64,000 bases of DNA, from the NCBI GenBank assembly GCA_902729315.2, contig LR746272.1:10286327-10350326 (forward strand), in the 5' to 3' direction. Source of the DNA: Spirodela intermedia. Taxonomy: Eukaryota; Streptophyta; Magnoliopsida; Alismatales; Araceae. Of this stretch, positions 1-11,519 are shown in pieces. The notes beneath the pieces are model-generated. The model was not told the origin of the DNA and did not search any database. It was given only the letters and a program-made list of their open reading frames with translations. Position numbers and translations under genes: made by a program. The stretch's first letter is position 1, and each line of letters starts with the position of its first letter.

Positions 1-417
1 CAGAAACAGCTGATAGTAAACGCGCCAGCCGGGGAAATGAACTAGGCCCACACCCGTGGACATGTCACCGGGAAGATCGTACCTCAAGGAAAGGGAAGTT
101 ATGGGCTTCCCAGTGAGAATGGAAGAAGACTCCCCAGCTACAATTCTGCGAATATAGCTATCGAGATCAGCGTGGGAGACGAGGGGAACGCATGCCTTGA
201 AGCTCTCGGGATCGGTTCGCCCTCCCAGTCCCAGGTTCTGCAGATACTCCGCTTCGCTATTCTCTTCCAGGATCATCTTGAGGGTCTCCCTCTGGACCTT
301 CCCCACGTCCTTGGTCAGCGCTTCGAACTCATCGATGACGGCATCCTGGTGAAAATTTCTCATCTTCGCCGAAGGGGTTGAGAAAAAAAGCAAGTCCTGG
401 AAAGAGAAATCTTTCAC
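1..417 (-). CDS. GH3 copy A, exon 1 and start of intron 1 (partial, runs off left edge)
   Basis: Exon 1 spans 417 down to 83 and encodes the N-terminal 111 residues of a GH3 acyl-acid amido synthetase. It begins MKDFSFQDLL and reaches LTGKPITSLSL, just before the ATP-binding SSGTT motif. A GT donor follows at 82-81, and 1-82 is intron 1. It is almost identical to exon 1 of copy C (29613-29947), with a Pro-to-Ser change near the end (GESS-S against GESS-P). Later exons would lie left of the window, so I cannot say whether this copy is complete. Known of the family: GH3 enzymes adenylate an acyl acid such as jasmonate or auxin and conjugate it to an amino acid. The N-terminus resembles the JAR1/GH3.10 group more than the IAA-conjugating group; that assignment is inference. 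Confidence 0.85.
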   Translation of the reverse strand, partial: MKDFSFQDLLFFSTPSAKMRNFHQDAVIDEFEALTKDVGKVQRETLKMILEENSEAEYLQNLGLGGRTDPESFKACVPLVSHADLDSYIRRIVAGESSSILTGKPITSLSLRYDLPGDMSTGVGLVHFPGWRVYYQLFL

Positions 418-1102
418 TATTCAGGGAATCTTCATAGTCCCGAGGTAGAATCATGGAAAAGGAAGCCTCGATTGGAATCCAAAATGATGTGCCATTGGCC
501 TTGAAATGCGAAGAACATATCCTCCGGAATCCCCATTCGCAGTCCCAAGAGGCTGCTCTCCCCGCTGGATCCACCGAATCTGGAAGAAATCAGAGAGAGA
601 AAGAGAGAGAATTGATCGAAATCTCCGCTACGCGGCGGCGAGCTCGGCTCGACTTTTCACAGATACCCTCAGCTTCAGCGAAGAACAGCCGGTTGAAACC
701 CGGGGACAAAACATCCGCCGGGAATCGAAAACCCCTCTCGCAGGGAAGTTCTAGACGTTTGCGAAGGCCAGGCTCCCTCGTCGGCGGCCAGAGGATTGAA
801 TTAAAGAGAGAGAGGCAGTGGTTACTTTGAGGGAGAGAAAAAGAGGCCTCACAGGAAAGCCGGAAGATCAAGCTGCAGGCCTCAGCAACCACTCCTTCGC
901 TCCGAAAGCCTATAACAGTGAAGATACGGAGGAACAGATTCGAGACTGATGGCACCGCCCTCTCCGATGAAGCGGAAGAGATAAGATATATAGACGGCCA
1001 GAGGAGCCCGATTGACACAGCCAGAGGAACCTGGGGAAGGGAAGACTATTCCGTCCCCAGGAGGCCCAGGATCCATGTGAGATGGTCGGGTCGTCCAGAC
1101 GG
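418..1102. repeat. Upstream region of GH3 copy A, duplicated upstream of copies B and C
   Basis: This 5' flank and leader of copy A is nearly identical to 29948-30640 upstream of copy C. From about 830 it also matches 24118 onward upstream of copy B. Short open frames in it are conserved only because the DNA is recently duplicated, and none resembles a known protein. There is a short GA-rich tract near 595-612 and another near 805-815. The promoter of copy A should lie here, but I see no decisive TATA box. Confidence 0.75.
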
Positions 1103-1690
1103 GAGCAGGGCCACAAAGCACAGGGTGGAGCGGGGCTCAGCAATGGTCGGGGAACAGAAGAACAGGAGATGACGAAATTTGACTACGAAGATTACCCCCC
1201 CTCCAGCGAGAAGGGGGAAGAAGACTCCGTGAGGAGATTGTAGATTGGCCATCTCAACTTGGCTCTACTCTGGGTCCCAGCAATCGGTCTCTTCCATTAT
1301 TCTTGTCTTCAAGTTCATTTTCCTACTGTAAGACCCCTTATTTACTCTATAGAGACCAGATTATTACAGATCATTTTGGTTATACATCTTCACGTTCCCC
1401 TTATATGTCGGTGAGCATCCATCAATTTAGGTCACTCCATAATGGGCGCCAAGCCAAACGATCCTAAACTAGAGAGCCTGGAGAAGGAGCTCAAGGAGGT
1501 TCAACACCTACTCACCAAAGACCAGTCAGAGAAGGCAGAAACCCGGCATCAATTGAAGAATGACCAAGCAGAGCTGCAGAAGTAACTAGGACCAATCACT
1601 TAGTCCTCGAAGATCTTCATGGGCGACTGAATCAACCCCAAGGACGATCGAGCAAGGAAAATTTTTACCCAGAACCGTTGGAAGAATGGG
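1103..1690. repeat. Segment shared only by the A and B GH3 flanks
   Basis: The segment matches 24423-25007 beside copy B with few differences and is absent beside copy C, where the sequence diverges at about 30640. From 1441 it contains an ATG with a short lysine/glutamate-rich frame (MGAKPNDPKL...) that ends in a stop at about 1583. This resembles the beginning of a degenerate Ty3/gypsy gag. It was probably a retroelement insertion upstream of GH3 before the A and B copies separated. Confidence 0.7.
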
Positions 1691-2330
1691 CCCAGAGGGA
1701 GCCTAGCTTGGTGCGGCTCAATCACGGGTCAAGGGAAGCAACAAAGTGCAAAGACATTACCTTCAACCACCATCAACCTATGGGTCCAATCAGATTCAGG
1801 CCTAACCGACTTCCCTCTCTGTTCGCAGGTAGCAACCAAGAACGATAGATCTTCCAGACGGAGCTATACTTCATAACCTATCCACTGTCTGTAATGAAGG
1901 AACTTTTAGAAGGCAGCCTTAATTTAAAGGGAAAGGCTCTAAATTGATTTCAGTGTGCTGAGGACAAGAGGCATTTCAGAGCTGCGACGAATTAAAACAT
2001 CAAAATTCTGGACGGCAAGGGCCCAAACATTCCAGCTCCCTCTATCGATAATTCCTCGATCTCACCCAAAATTAGACGGTAGAAGAATACAAAGAAGATT
2101 TTGAATTACTCTCAAGAGTAATTCGTAATATTATAAAAGCCGAGGTGCATGCCTTAAATCCCCGTGGTCTGGAAGCTGTTATTAAAGCTGCTCAGAAGGT
2201 CGAAGCCAAACTTCTCACCCTTCCCGAGTTGGGATCTGTGGGTCGACCACGCCCCGTACGGACGACAAAACTAGGGGTTTCAACATATGATTCAAGAAGA
2301 CCCTGAACTCTGGAGCCTACTGCTGTTACA
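1441..2330 (+). mobile_element. Degenerate Ty3/gypsy gag remnant
   Basis: Discontinuous plus-strand frames resemble plant gypsy gag. An N-terminal charged helix starts at 1441. A piece at about 2070-2230 reads VEEYKEDFELLSRVIRN, then EVHALNPRGLEAVIKAAQKV, which matches the conserved gag pattern of EVxxLNPRxLxxAxxxAxxVE. Several stop codons and frame changes interrupt it. No LTR, protease or reverse transcriptase is joined to it. The first 250 bases also occur beside GH3 copy B. Confidence 0.6.
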
Positions 2331-2480
2331 TGAGAAGAGGAAGGATTGCCAAGAGGTAATCCTTCATTTGAGGTAATTTCAAACTTCTCAATTAGTGAAG
2401 ATCAAAAATTTACATCCCAAGAGGTAATGTCTCCATTTGAGGATTGCCAACACAATGACTATTAACTCATTTTCATAAAT
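2331..2480. other. Short unassigned junction between gag remnant and R1
   Basis: Simple AT-rich DNA with two imperfect copies of an AAGAGGTAAT...CATTTGAGG motif. The left limit of the minus-strand element R1 falls in or just after it. No LTR end is visible. Confidence 0.4.
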
Positions 2481-4532
2481 GGGTCAGTGTTGATCCATTG
2501 TTTTGGATGTCTGGCTAAAATAGGCAAGCAGTTGGCAACTCTATATCAAAATAGCTTGCACCCCTTTTCTAGAGCCATCCGTTTTCGCTTCAAATGGTTG
2601 CAAAAAATTAGGCAATATAAGTAATGGAGCTGAGGTAAGGGAGTTTTTCAGCTAACTAAAAGCATCTTCGGTAACCTTGCCCCAAACAAAGGTGTCTTTT
2701 TTAGGAGTAGATTGAGAGCAGCTGTGATGATACCATATCCCTTAATAAGATGCAAGTAATACCGAGCAAGGTCTAGGAAGCCCCACAACTCTTTCAAGTT
2801 TTTGGGAACTGGCTATTGAAGAACTGTATCATTTTTTTGTGGATCCATCCTGATTCCATTACCGGACACCCAATGCCCTAAGTAAGTGAGTGTCAATGGT
2901 CTGAATTGATATTTTTTTGAATTGATGACCATTTAATTATTGTTAAGCAATTAAAATTTTTTCTTTAGATGTTGTAAATGAGATGTAGAGTCCAAGGTGT
3001 ATATTAAGATGTCATAAAAAAACACAAGGACAAATTTTCATAAAAATGAATAAAATACTATGTTCATAAGACCTTGAAACATAACTAGTGCATTGCATAA
3101 GCTGAATGACATCACCTGAAATTCAGTGTCCTTCATAGGTATGAAACACCAACTTGTGCACGTTAGTTTTCTTGAATCTTATCTAATGATAACTTGACTT
3201 CGACTCAAGCTTTGAAAAAACCGTGGCCCCATATAATTCATCAAATAGTTTCTCAATGATTAGAATAAGAAACTGATCCAATATGGTTGTATGATTTAAT
3301 GCATAGTAATCAAAACAAAATATCCACTCATCATTCTCCTTTTTACTAATAAAATAAGACTTTAGAATGAGTTGTTGGAATATTCAATGATTCCACCCTG
3401 TAATATGTCTCTCATCAAGTGTTCAATTTCTATTTTTTGAAAATAAGGATAATGAAATGGTGGGATGCTGATTACATGTTTCTTATCCTTCAAGATGATG
3501 GAATGATCAATCTCTTACTTTGAGGGTAAAAATAAATCTATTAGAAAAGGTGTAGAATTCGTGTCATTAGGGTTGTTTGGTGTCTCATCCAATTTGTATA
3601 ATTTAAGATATAATATCTTTAGACTATAGAATTTCAAAATGATTCTTAGATTAATCTTGATCTTTCTCACAAGAGGTTTAACATATAAAGTGATGTCACA
3701 CGTACTAGTAGAGAGTGATTGACTATTTGACAAAGTTGATATTGATTTTCATTTACTTCTATAACTTCTATAACAAAGTAGATAATTACATCGACAGAAG
3801 CTAGTGATAAAAGTAAGAAGTCTTCACAAACATATATGATTAGAAACTTTAGTTTCACATTGTGACAAACATCCTAATTGTCAACCTTCTCCTTAGTCCT
3901 TGTTGTTACTTTGGAATTTTGAGTTCTAGTAATCAAAAGATGGAGGTTAATTACATAATCTTTTGAAATAAAATTCTATGTCGCTCCAACATTTAATAAT
4001 ACCATGACCTGTGTCTTTGAATATGACAAAATGTTCTGAAAGTTCCTTAGTCAATGAATTCAATTAAACTTCTAGGGTGGTGAGGTATTCTCTTTATTTT
4101 ATTTTCTCCTCACTTCCTTTCATCCTAAACAGATCGTCATCTTCAATTAATAACATTTGAATTTTTTTTAGCATTTGTGTCATGTACCATACCTTTTATT
4201 ATAGGAATAATAGAAACTTTGTGCTCTTCTATTATGAATCTCTATGGATGACAAGTTGAGACATCTCCTCTTCTATGAGTGGCTCTATACTACTGACTCC
4301 CTTGCCTTTCCATTTGAGTGTAATCTTTCATGCAATTGGCGTACTCACCACTCATGATTTAGTGAGAGTGTTAGATTTTTTATGATACCTAGGTATTGCA
4401 AACTAGGAGTTGATATTCTAAAAATGTGAATCATAATTTTTAATTCTTTCATTCTTCATTTCAGTATCTTTTATTGTGCACATAATTGTAGTAAGACCTC
4501 TAAGATTAAAAAGGAGAATTTCTACTTAAATG
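2480..4532 (-). mobile_element. Ty3/gypsy element R1, left part (RNase H, RT and upstream), decayed
   Basis: Read on the minus strand, about 2630 down to 2480 gives an RNase H start (PLLILPNFLQPFEAKTDGS). About 2900-2730 gives the RT-to-RNase H connection (LTYLGHWVSGNGIRMDP, then a WGFLDLARYY pattern). About 3010-2960 gives a broken RT active-site region (VFFYDILIYTL), in which the usual DD is damaged. Farther right are AT-rich remains of protease and gag spacer. The integrase and the 3' LTR expected on the left are missing, so the element is truncated at RNase H. It continues at 20418, because the element at 4533-20417 is inserted into it. Confidence 0.75.
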
Positions 4533-5194
4533 TGATGTAGCCCAAGACACAAGTTAAAGTGTCAACTTTGAATTTGGGCCAACTTATTCTAAATTTAGGT
4601 CATAAAGTGAAAAGTGCAAGAAAAGATATGTCACCAATGGATTGCAAGTTCAAATTTGGGCCCACTTTATATCCTTTCACTTTTAGAAGGTACTTTATGT
4701 CTCATTCCTTCTAGAAGAGACTTTTGGAGTTCAATCTGTACCTAAGATATGTTCAAGATCTCTAACTGTTAGATTTTGTATCAAAGTTTTTACTAAGTAT
4801 CTCTAACTATTATAGTAAGTTTTATGTCATGTTAAAGTATTTTTTAAGGATTTGTCTAAGATCTCAGTCTATTAGAGTTTATTTTAAGTCATTTTAGAGT
4901 TAGTCAGACTTTGTCCCCAAGATTTGTCAAGATCCTTCTTTTGGAGAGCACCCAACCTCCTTTCTAGGCCTATAAAGGCTTCCATTGTAACTTGAGGTAC
5001 TCAATTTTTAGTTGAATCGGTTTTCTCTATTATGAGAACCTTTCCCTCTTAGTTGTGGATTCAAGCACCCCTTTGTGGATTCAAGGATTGAAGACTCTAA
5101 ATATGTGGATTCAAAAGTAGGTTTCTTCTCCAAGATTGGAGCTTTGTGGATTCAAACCCATATCTTGTTTATCTTCCACGTTACTGCTACATCA
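4533..5194 (+). repeat. 5' LTR of the outer Ty3/gypsy element
   Basis: A 662-base LTR begins TGATGTAGCCCAAGAC and ends GCTACATCA, so it has a 9-base inverted terminal repeat (TGATGTAGC/GCTACATCA). It matches 19707-20417 over its length with several percent substitutions. The five bases before it (AAATG, 4528-4532) are repeated right after the 3' LTR, which proves a single insertion event. It is shorter than the 3' LTR by an internal tandem repeat of about 45 bases. Confidence 0.93.
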
Positions 5195-5195
5195 A

Positions 5196-5208
5196 TTTGT
5201 ATTAGAAC
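5196..5208 (+). promoter_or_regulatory. Primer-binding site of the outer element (initiator-Met tRNA type, degenerate)
   Basis: Directly after the 5' LTR, TTTGTATTAGAAC resembles TGGTATCAGAGC, the sequence complementary to the 3' end of plant initiator tRNA-Met. It carries several changes. The position is exactly as expected for priming minus-strand synthesis. Confidence 0.6.
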
Positions 5209-5234
5209 AAGTCAACATTTCAATCTAGGTTCAA

Positions 5235-5718
5235 AATGTCACTAGTAAATCTGCTCATATTAGTGATGATGATTCATCTAAAGTTTTTTCTAGCTCAAAA
5301 TCAGATTTTATTACATTTCAAGATTGAATAGATAAAAAATTTGATGATATTAGTGATACCTTGAAACAACTTTTTGTAAGAATGAGTGTATTAGAGAGTC
5401 ATTCATGTCCTCTTAGAGATCATGGAATCAAATGTCTTTAAAAAGTCACTCATGTTGAATCTTCATCAGATACTCACTGGTCATTTGGTTTTACAAGTTC
5501 TAGGTCAAAATTTGAAGAAGATAATTTTCGAGATTTTTTATGAAGATTGACTTACCATGTTTTAATGACCATTTGAAGATTGAAGAGTTCTTAGATTAGT
5601 TAGTTGAAGTAAAATAATTTTTTGAGCATATGAAAATTTCTGATGAAAAACAAGTATAGTTATTGACTTATAAAATGAAGGGTGGAGCTTCTACATAGTG
5701 GGAACCAATTATAGACCA
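5235..5718 (+). pseudogene. gag of outer element, 5' part
   Basis: Gag remnant. About 5540-5718 reads IDLPCFNDHLKIEEFLD, then MKISDEKQV and MKGGAST followed by a tryptophan-rich patch with stops, the usual layout of a Ty3/gypsy capsid domain. Translation is broken by in-frame stops (for example TAG for Trp or Gln). It ends at the GACCA target site of the Athila-type insertion and resumes at 15822. Confidence 0.7.
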
Positions 5719-7332
5719 TGATAAGTCTTCATTATCATGAGTTAATAATTATTAAATAATATAGTTTTAACTTTAACTCATGATAAATAGACTTATATTT
5801 GTGTTAAAGTGTGAAAAGTAATTTTCAGTTGATTAATGTGAAATTTTGGGTAATTATGTGATTTTATATGATTTTTACAGTCTTGCTTTTGAGATAAATA
5901 AAGAACAAGAAATAAAAATAAAAATATTGCAAAATGGGGGCCGGCTAGCCGGGCCTGCAAGCGGGTCGGAAGCACAGTTGGGAAATAGCTATGAGCAGGG
6001 GCTCGAGCGGCTTGGCTTGGATCGATAGGGGTACGTGTGCGCCACTCCCCTTCCACATCATCAGTGGCCAGCCAACTGTGGGGCAAGGAGTGGTTGTACA
6101 TGCGAGAGAAGGGACTTACTTAGAAAGCTAACATTACTATATATTCGCTCGAAAAATCAATGCACAACCAATGTGGGACTAAACCCACATCACACCTTCC
6201 TCAGAAGAGGTGGGTGACCGACGTAGGTTTGAATCCTCCTAGAGTCAAAATTCATATATTTTTATCTGATTATCCCGACTTTCCTACAAATCACCGGTGA
6301 AGGATTAAGTAACTAGAATCGCTAGATCATCAGCAAAAACCTCATCAACGTGATTTGCGAAGTATTGCTACTAAAATTGTTGAACAATTTGCAATAAAAG
6401 GATCGCGAATCTATTGAGTAAATTATCTCCGATTGATTGACGAACGAGCCGTCCTCGAGAAAAGGACGATCTGCCAGGAGAAGAGTCGTCACCTCTTGAG
6501 AGCATACTAGATGCGATGAAGAGCCTCCTCTTGCTGCGCGGACCTAAGGATGAAGCTCCCTGACACGTGCCCCACCTCCATCCAGCTCCTCTCTATCAGG
6601 TGACAACTGTCGGAGAGCCGCAAAGTCACCGTTTTTTGCTCTGCTAGGTGACAGCCGCCAGAGACAATTCGACGACCCATTTCATTAATCTCTAGACTTC
6701 GCAAAGAAATCTAGAGATTGCCCACATCGTCTTTGTCCAAGGAGAGCCTTCAAGGCTATGGACACTACACGACAATCCTCCCGAATGCTCAGGATTTCGA
6801 TGCATCGTCGTCGCGACGTTGGAACTCTATTTTCCTGCTTTCAATTTACTTTACTCTTTATTTAGTGATAATTTTTGTGATTTTAACTTACCAAAATATA
6901 CTTTGTTCTATTACGATTTATCTGACTTTTACAGATCTTAATTTGATTAATTAAATCATCTGTAATCGCTTCTGTAAGAATTGTCGAGCGGAACTCTATT
7001 TCTACCCAATTTGCATTCACCAGACGTTGTCGTTATCCCGACATCCGCACCCTTACTTCCCTTTTTCGTGATTTTTAAATATATTTCCTTTTCATTTCCT
7101 AGTATACAATTCATAAAAAATTGTATTCACTGAGACAAATTCTGAATAATTACTAGATATTATACTACATCCCTGTGATCGACTTGGAAAATTACTGCTA
7201 TTTTTGAAAATTTTATTGAATTATAATTGATATATTTATTCATAAATACTTCTAAATATCTAAAAATTCATATTTTCTAGTTTTATAAATTTAGATTTAT
7301 GTGATTTAATATACAACGACTAATCCACATCA
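5719..7332 (+). repeat. 5' LTR of Athila-type element
   Basis: 1614 bases, starting TGATAAGTCTTCATTATC and ending CACATCA. It is collinear with 14204-15816 (1613 bases). In the first 130 bases I count about nine differences, mostly C/T and G/A transitions, as expected from methylated-cytosine decay. Around 6165-6240 it contains GTGGGACTAAACCC and GGTTTGAATCC, the latter like a pol III B box. Short open frames inside are chance. Confidence 0.92.
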
Positions 7333-7337
7333 AATTT

Positions 7338-7350
7338 TGGCGCCGTTGTC
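7338..7350 (+). promoter_or_regulatory. Primer-binding site, tRNA-Asp type
   Basis: TGGCGCCGTTGTC lies five bases after the 5' LTR end. It differs by one base from the TGGCGCCGTTGCC typical of Athila and related elements. Confidence 0.85.
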
Positions 7351-7690
7351 AAAGATGTATTGCATGATATTTAGTATTTTTTTGTTTTTCTCTTAGAGTA
7401 CACAAAAAAAAATTAACTCTTATTTTATTTTCTTTTTGCCGATTTTTTTTTTATAAAAAGGGAATGAAATGAAGCAAGGTAAGGACTCTCCTTGGAAGGC
7501 TCTTTGGAAAAAGGGTAACAATTACTAAACTTTTCCTTCAAATTTATTGATTTTTTTTATGCATGGTAAAAGATCCTTGCATCTAAGGCTAGAAAGTTCT
7601 TTCATTATTTCATTCAAAACTAAAAATTTGAAAGAAAGATAAATTTTGATGCATCTTTAAAGAAGTATAGGTCAAATTGAGATAAATCTT

Positions 7691-8940
7691 ATGGCCATGA
7701 AAAATTATTATATCTTGTATTCATTTCAAAGAGCATCTAATATTAGAGTCTCATTAGTACCCACTGTTAAATTCGAAATAAATTTTAGAATTTTTCAAAT
7801 GCTCCCTAATTTTCATGGATTGCCTTTAGAGGAACCTCATCAGCACTTAGAAAAATTTCATATGGTCTGTGATTTAGTTAATCTCCCTCAAGTTACACTG
7901 GAAATTACTAAGATAAAATTATTTTCTCATACACTTAGGACAAAGCTAGCCATTGGCTATCCACATTAGATAGAGAATTAACTAGCTGGAAAGATATAGA
8001 ATAGGCCTTTCTTCGAAAATTTTATCTCTTAGGAAAAACTCAAAATATGAGAAAATATATGTAGAGTTTTTCTCAAAGACTAGGAGAAACTTTGCATGAG
8101 ACATAGAAAAAATTCAAAGATTTACTTAAGAAGTATCTTCATCATGCTATACCTAAGTGGCAACTCAATATAATTTTTTATGATGGATTATTAAAGTAAT
8201 ATAGAAATATGATTGATTCTATATGTGGATGAGCTTTTATGGAGAAAACTCCTGATGAGATTTACAATCTTTATGAAAATTTAAGTAAAAATTCTAGAGA
8301 TCAAGCCTCTTTTGAATTATATGACAAAGATAAGAAGAGAGGAATTTATGAATTACATCATGATGATGATTCTAAACTTAGAAATGAGGTTAATCAGATT
8401 AATCAAAGATTACAAAAAATTGATTTACTTATTGACAATATTAGAAAGCCTTTTAACCCTCAACTTAATTTGAATAGTACATGTCTTATTTATGGTGAAA
8501 ATAATTATTCTGAATTTCAATATTATAATTTAGATCAATCATTTCACCCTATGTAAGAACAAGTGTAAGTAGCTCACAATTTTAATAAAAACAAAGAATA
8601 TTTTTCAAATTCTTATAATCTTAATTAGAGAAATATTTTTTCATAGAGAGACCCAAATAATATTCAAAATCCAGAAACACTTAGACCCAATTCAAACTCT
8701 GAATTTCGTCCAAAACAAAAAAATAGATTTCAGAAAAATCAGCCCTCTCAAACCCAACCTGATATTATAGAAATGATGCAGCAAATGAGCCAAATGATGC
8801 AACAAACTATGAATCAAATGATGCAGCACCAGAAACAAATTATAGAGGCCCTTGGGAATAAGAGAGAAGAGGGACAGCTACCTAGTCAGCCCGTAGAAAA
8901 TCCAAGAAATCACCCAACAATAGGATTTCAGTAAGGGGAG
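7691..8940 (+). pseudogene. Athila-type gag, broken
   Basis: Plus-strand frames with stops. 7691-7969 contains FQMLPNFHGLPLEEPHQHL and FHMVCDLVNLPQVT, the signature capsid start of Athila/Tat gag (LPxFHGLPxEDPxxHLxxFxxxC). 8239-8556 contains KTPDEIYNLYENLS, the following conserved segment. A Met/Gln-rich tail (MMQQMSQMMQQ) follows at about 8770. The frame is broken at about 7969, 8190 and 8555 by TAG or TGA. Confidence 0.8.
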
Positions 8941-8991
8941 TCTAGTAGCATAAATCTAAGAAAAAACTCACGAAATAAAAATGTTAGGATA

Positions 8992-9939
8992 GTGAATGCA
9001 TTAAAGAGTAGTAAGACCTTACCTGATCCTTATCCTCAAATATTAGAAGAAAAAGAAAACGTAGATAACCCAAAACAAAATCAAATAGGAGTAGAAGAGG
9101 ATTTTATAGATTCTACTAAGGAAATTTCGAAAGAGAAGACAACCATTCCATTTTCTAAAGCTCTAGAGCCTAGACAAAGAAAGAAAAAGGAACACAATAA
9201 AGAAATAAAGAAAATTTTACAAGATGTGCAAATTAGTCTTCCTTTACTCACTGTCATTGAACATATTCTTGAATATGCTAGAGTTTTAAAAGAAATTTGT
9301 ACATCAAAAAAGGCACATAGAGTAGAAAAATTATCTATGCATGCTAGTACATTATTATTAAATCAATTACCATATGAATTGAGAGATATATGTGCCCCTT
9401 TAATTTTGTGTGATATTGATGGATCCATTTTTTAGAATACATTACTTGACACCAATGCTAGTATTAATTTATTACTTGCAAGTATTTGTGATAAATTTAA
9501 TATTTTTGATCTTAAACCTTTTACTATTACCTTACAATTTGCTGATAGATCCATAAAACATCCTAAAGGTATTTTAAAAAATGTGATAGTAACAGTTATA
9601 GGGTGTAAATTTCTAATTAATTTTGTAGTGCTGGAAATAGATTTTAATGGACAATTTTATGATACACCAATCATCCTAGGGAGGCCATTTTTACATACAG
9701 CAAAGATAAATATTTATTTTTCCACAAGTATTATGAAAATTTCATGTGGAGATCAATCAGTAGAAATTAAAATTTTTGAGGTACCAAATGATCTTAAGAA
9801 ATCACAAGTATATGATTGTCATACCATAGATCTTCTAGATGATTTTGATGATCCAGATATTATTGATGACTATGTACTAGAAGAATTAGAGGAAATAGAG
9901 AATAGAAATTTGAGAGAAAAGAAAGAGGAAAATCATTAG
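8992..9939 (+). pseudogene. Athila-type gag-pol junction and aspartic protease, broken
   Basis: 8992-9435 (MNALKSSKTLP...) carries the pattern before the protease: FSKALEPRQRKKKEHNKEI and ISLPLLTVIEHILEYARVLKEI. 9450-9700 holds the protease core: DTNASINLL (canonically DxGASxNLM), ADRSIKHPKGI and PIILGRPFL. The Gly of the D-T/S-G triad region is replaced by Asn, so the catalytic site is damaged. An acidic tail (LLDDFDDPDIIDD) precedes RT. Confidence 0.8.
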
Positions 9940-10129
9940 ATGTACTTCAAAAAAATAAGAAAGCTATAGGCTAGAAAATGGACGATCTAAGGGACATTGA
10001 TATAAGTATATGCATGCATAATATATATCTAGAGGAGGGGGCTAGAACTAGTAGAGAACCACAACGAAGATTAAATTTTAACATGATGGAAATTGTAAAA
10101 AAAGAAATTTGAAAGTGGTTGGCTGCTGA

Positions 10130-11260
10130 TATTATTTATCTTATTTTAGATAGCAAATAGGTTAGTCCTACACAAGTAGTGCTAAAAAAATCAGAGATTA
10201 CGATTATAAAAAACAAAAATAGGGATGAAATACAAACAATATTAACTACCGGCTAAAGGGTTTGCATTGATTATAGAAAATTAAATTCAGTTACTAGAAA
10301 AGATTATTTTCTCTTACCATTTACTGATCAAATTCTAGAAAAATTAGCTAGAAAAAACCTTTTTTTTTTCTTGATGGATATTTTGGTTATAATTAAATTT
10401 ATATAAACCCTTTAGATCAAGAAAAAATAACTTTCACTTGTCTATTTGGTACTTTTGCTTTTAAACACATACCTTTTGGTCTGTGTAATGCTCCAACCAC
10501 ATTTCAAAGATGTATACTATCTATTTTTTCTAATATGATTGAAAAATATATGGAAATTTTTATGGACAATTTTTCTATTTTTGGTGAATCATTTGATGAA
10601 TGTTTAAATCATTTACAGCATGTACTTGAGAAATGTATAGAGAAAAAATTAGTTTTGAGTTAGGAGAAATCACATTTTATGGTTAAAGAGAGAGTTGTGT
10701 TGGGTCATATTGTGAGTGAAAGAGGTTTAGAGGTGGATAAAGCAAAAATTGATATTATATCTAAAATAAAACCTCCAAATTCAGTAAAACAAATTAGATC
10801 TTTCTTGGGTCATGCAGGTTATTACATAAAATTTATTTAAGATTTTTCAAAATTTTCTAAACCTCTCACCATGCTATTATCTAAAGATGTGCCTTTTAAT
10901 TTTGATGAGAAATGTTTTGTGTCTTTTTCCGAAATAAAAAGATTACTTACTGAGGCACCCATTTTACAAGCTCTTGATTAATACTTTCCCTTTGAAATAA
11001 TGTGTGATGCATCGAATTATGTAATGGGGGCTATTCTAGGACAAACAAAAGAGTCAAAACCCATAGTAATTTCATATATCCGATGCTTAATTAAATTATA
11101 CCACGACTGAAAAAAAGTTGTTAGTTATAGTATTTTTGTTAAAAAAATTTAGATCATATATTTTGAGAGCTAAAATTATTATTTATACTGATCATGTAGC
11201 ATTAAAATATTTGTTAAATAAGAAAGATGTAACGCCGCGTATATTAAGATGAATTTTATT
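10130..11260 (+). pseudogene. Athila-type reverse transcriptase and RNase H, broken
   Basis: Frames contain VCIDYRKLN, FGLCNAPTTFQRC, FMDNFSIFGESFDEC, VLGHIVSERGLEVDKAKI and RSFLGHAGYY, then RNase H with FEIMCDASNYVMGAILGQ. The catalytic FMDD motif reads FMDN at about 10560, so the second active-site Asp is lost. TAG, TAA and TGA codons interrupt several places, for example before the cysteine-to-lysine stretch at about 10660 and in RNase H. Confidence 0.85.
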
Positions 11261-11519
11261 GTTGCAGGAATTTGACTTAGAAATAAAAGATAAAAAAGGT
11301 TTCGAAAATATTGTTATTGACCATCTTTCTAGATTAAGTGATATAGAAATAAATGCAACACCTTTACAAGATGTATTTCCAAATGAACAATTGATGGCAG
11401 CTCAACATCAACCATCACCATGGTATGCACATATTGTTAATTTTCTAGTTTTTGGAAAAACTCTAGAACAATGAGATAAGAATAGAAAACATTATTTATT
11501 TTCTAAGATTAGAAATTAT

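Noticed and set aside
453-1172. Several overlapping open frames upstream of GH3 copy A (also seen beside copies B and C)
   Set aside because: Open on both strands, no family resemblance, and conserved only because the DNA is recently duplicated; B, the most diverged copy, breaks most of them.
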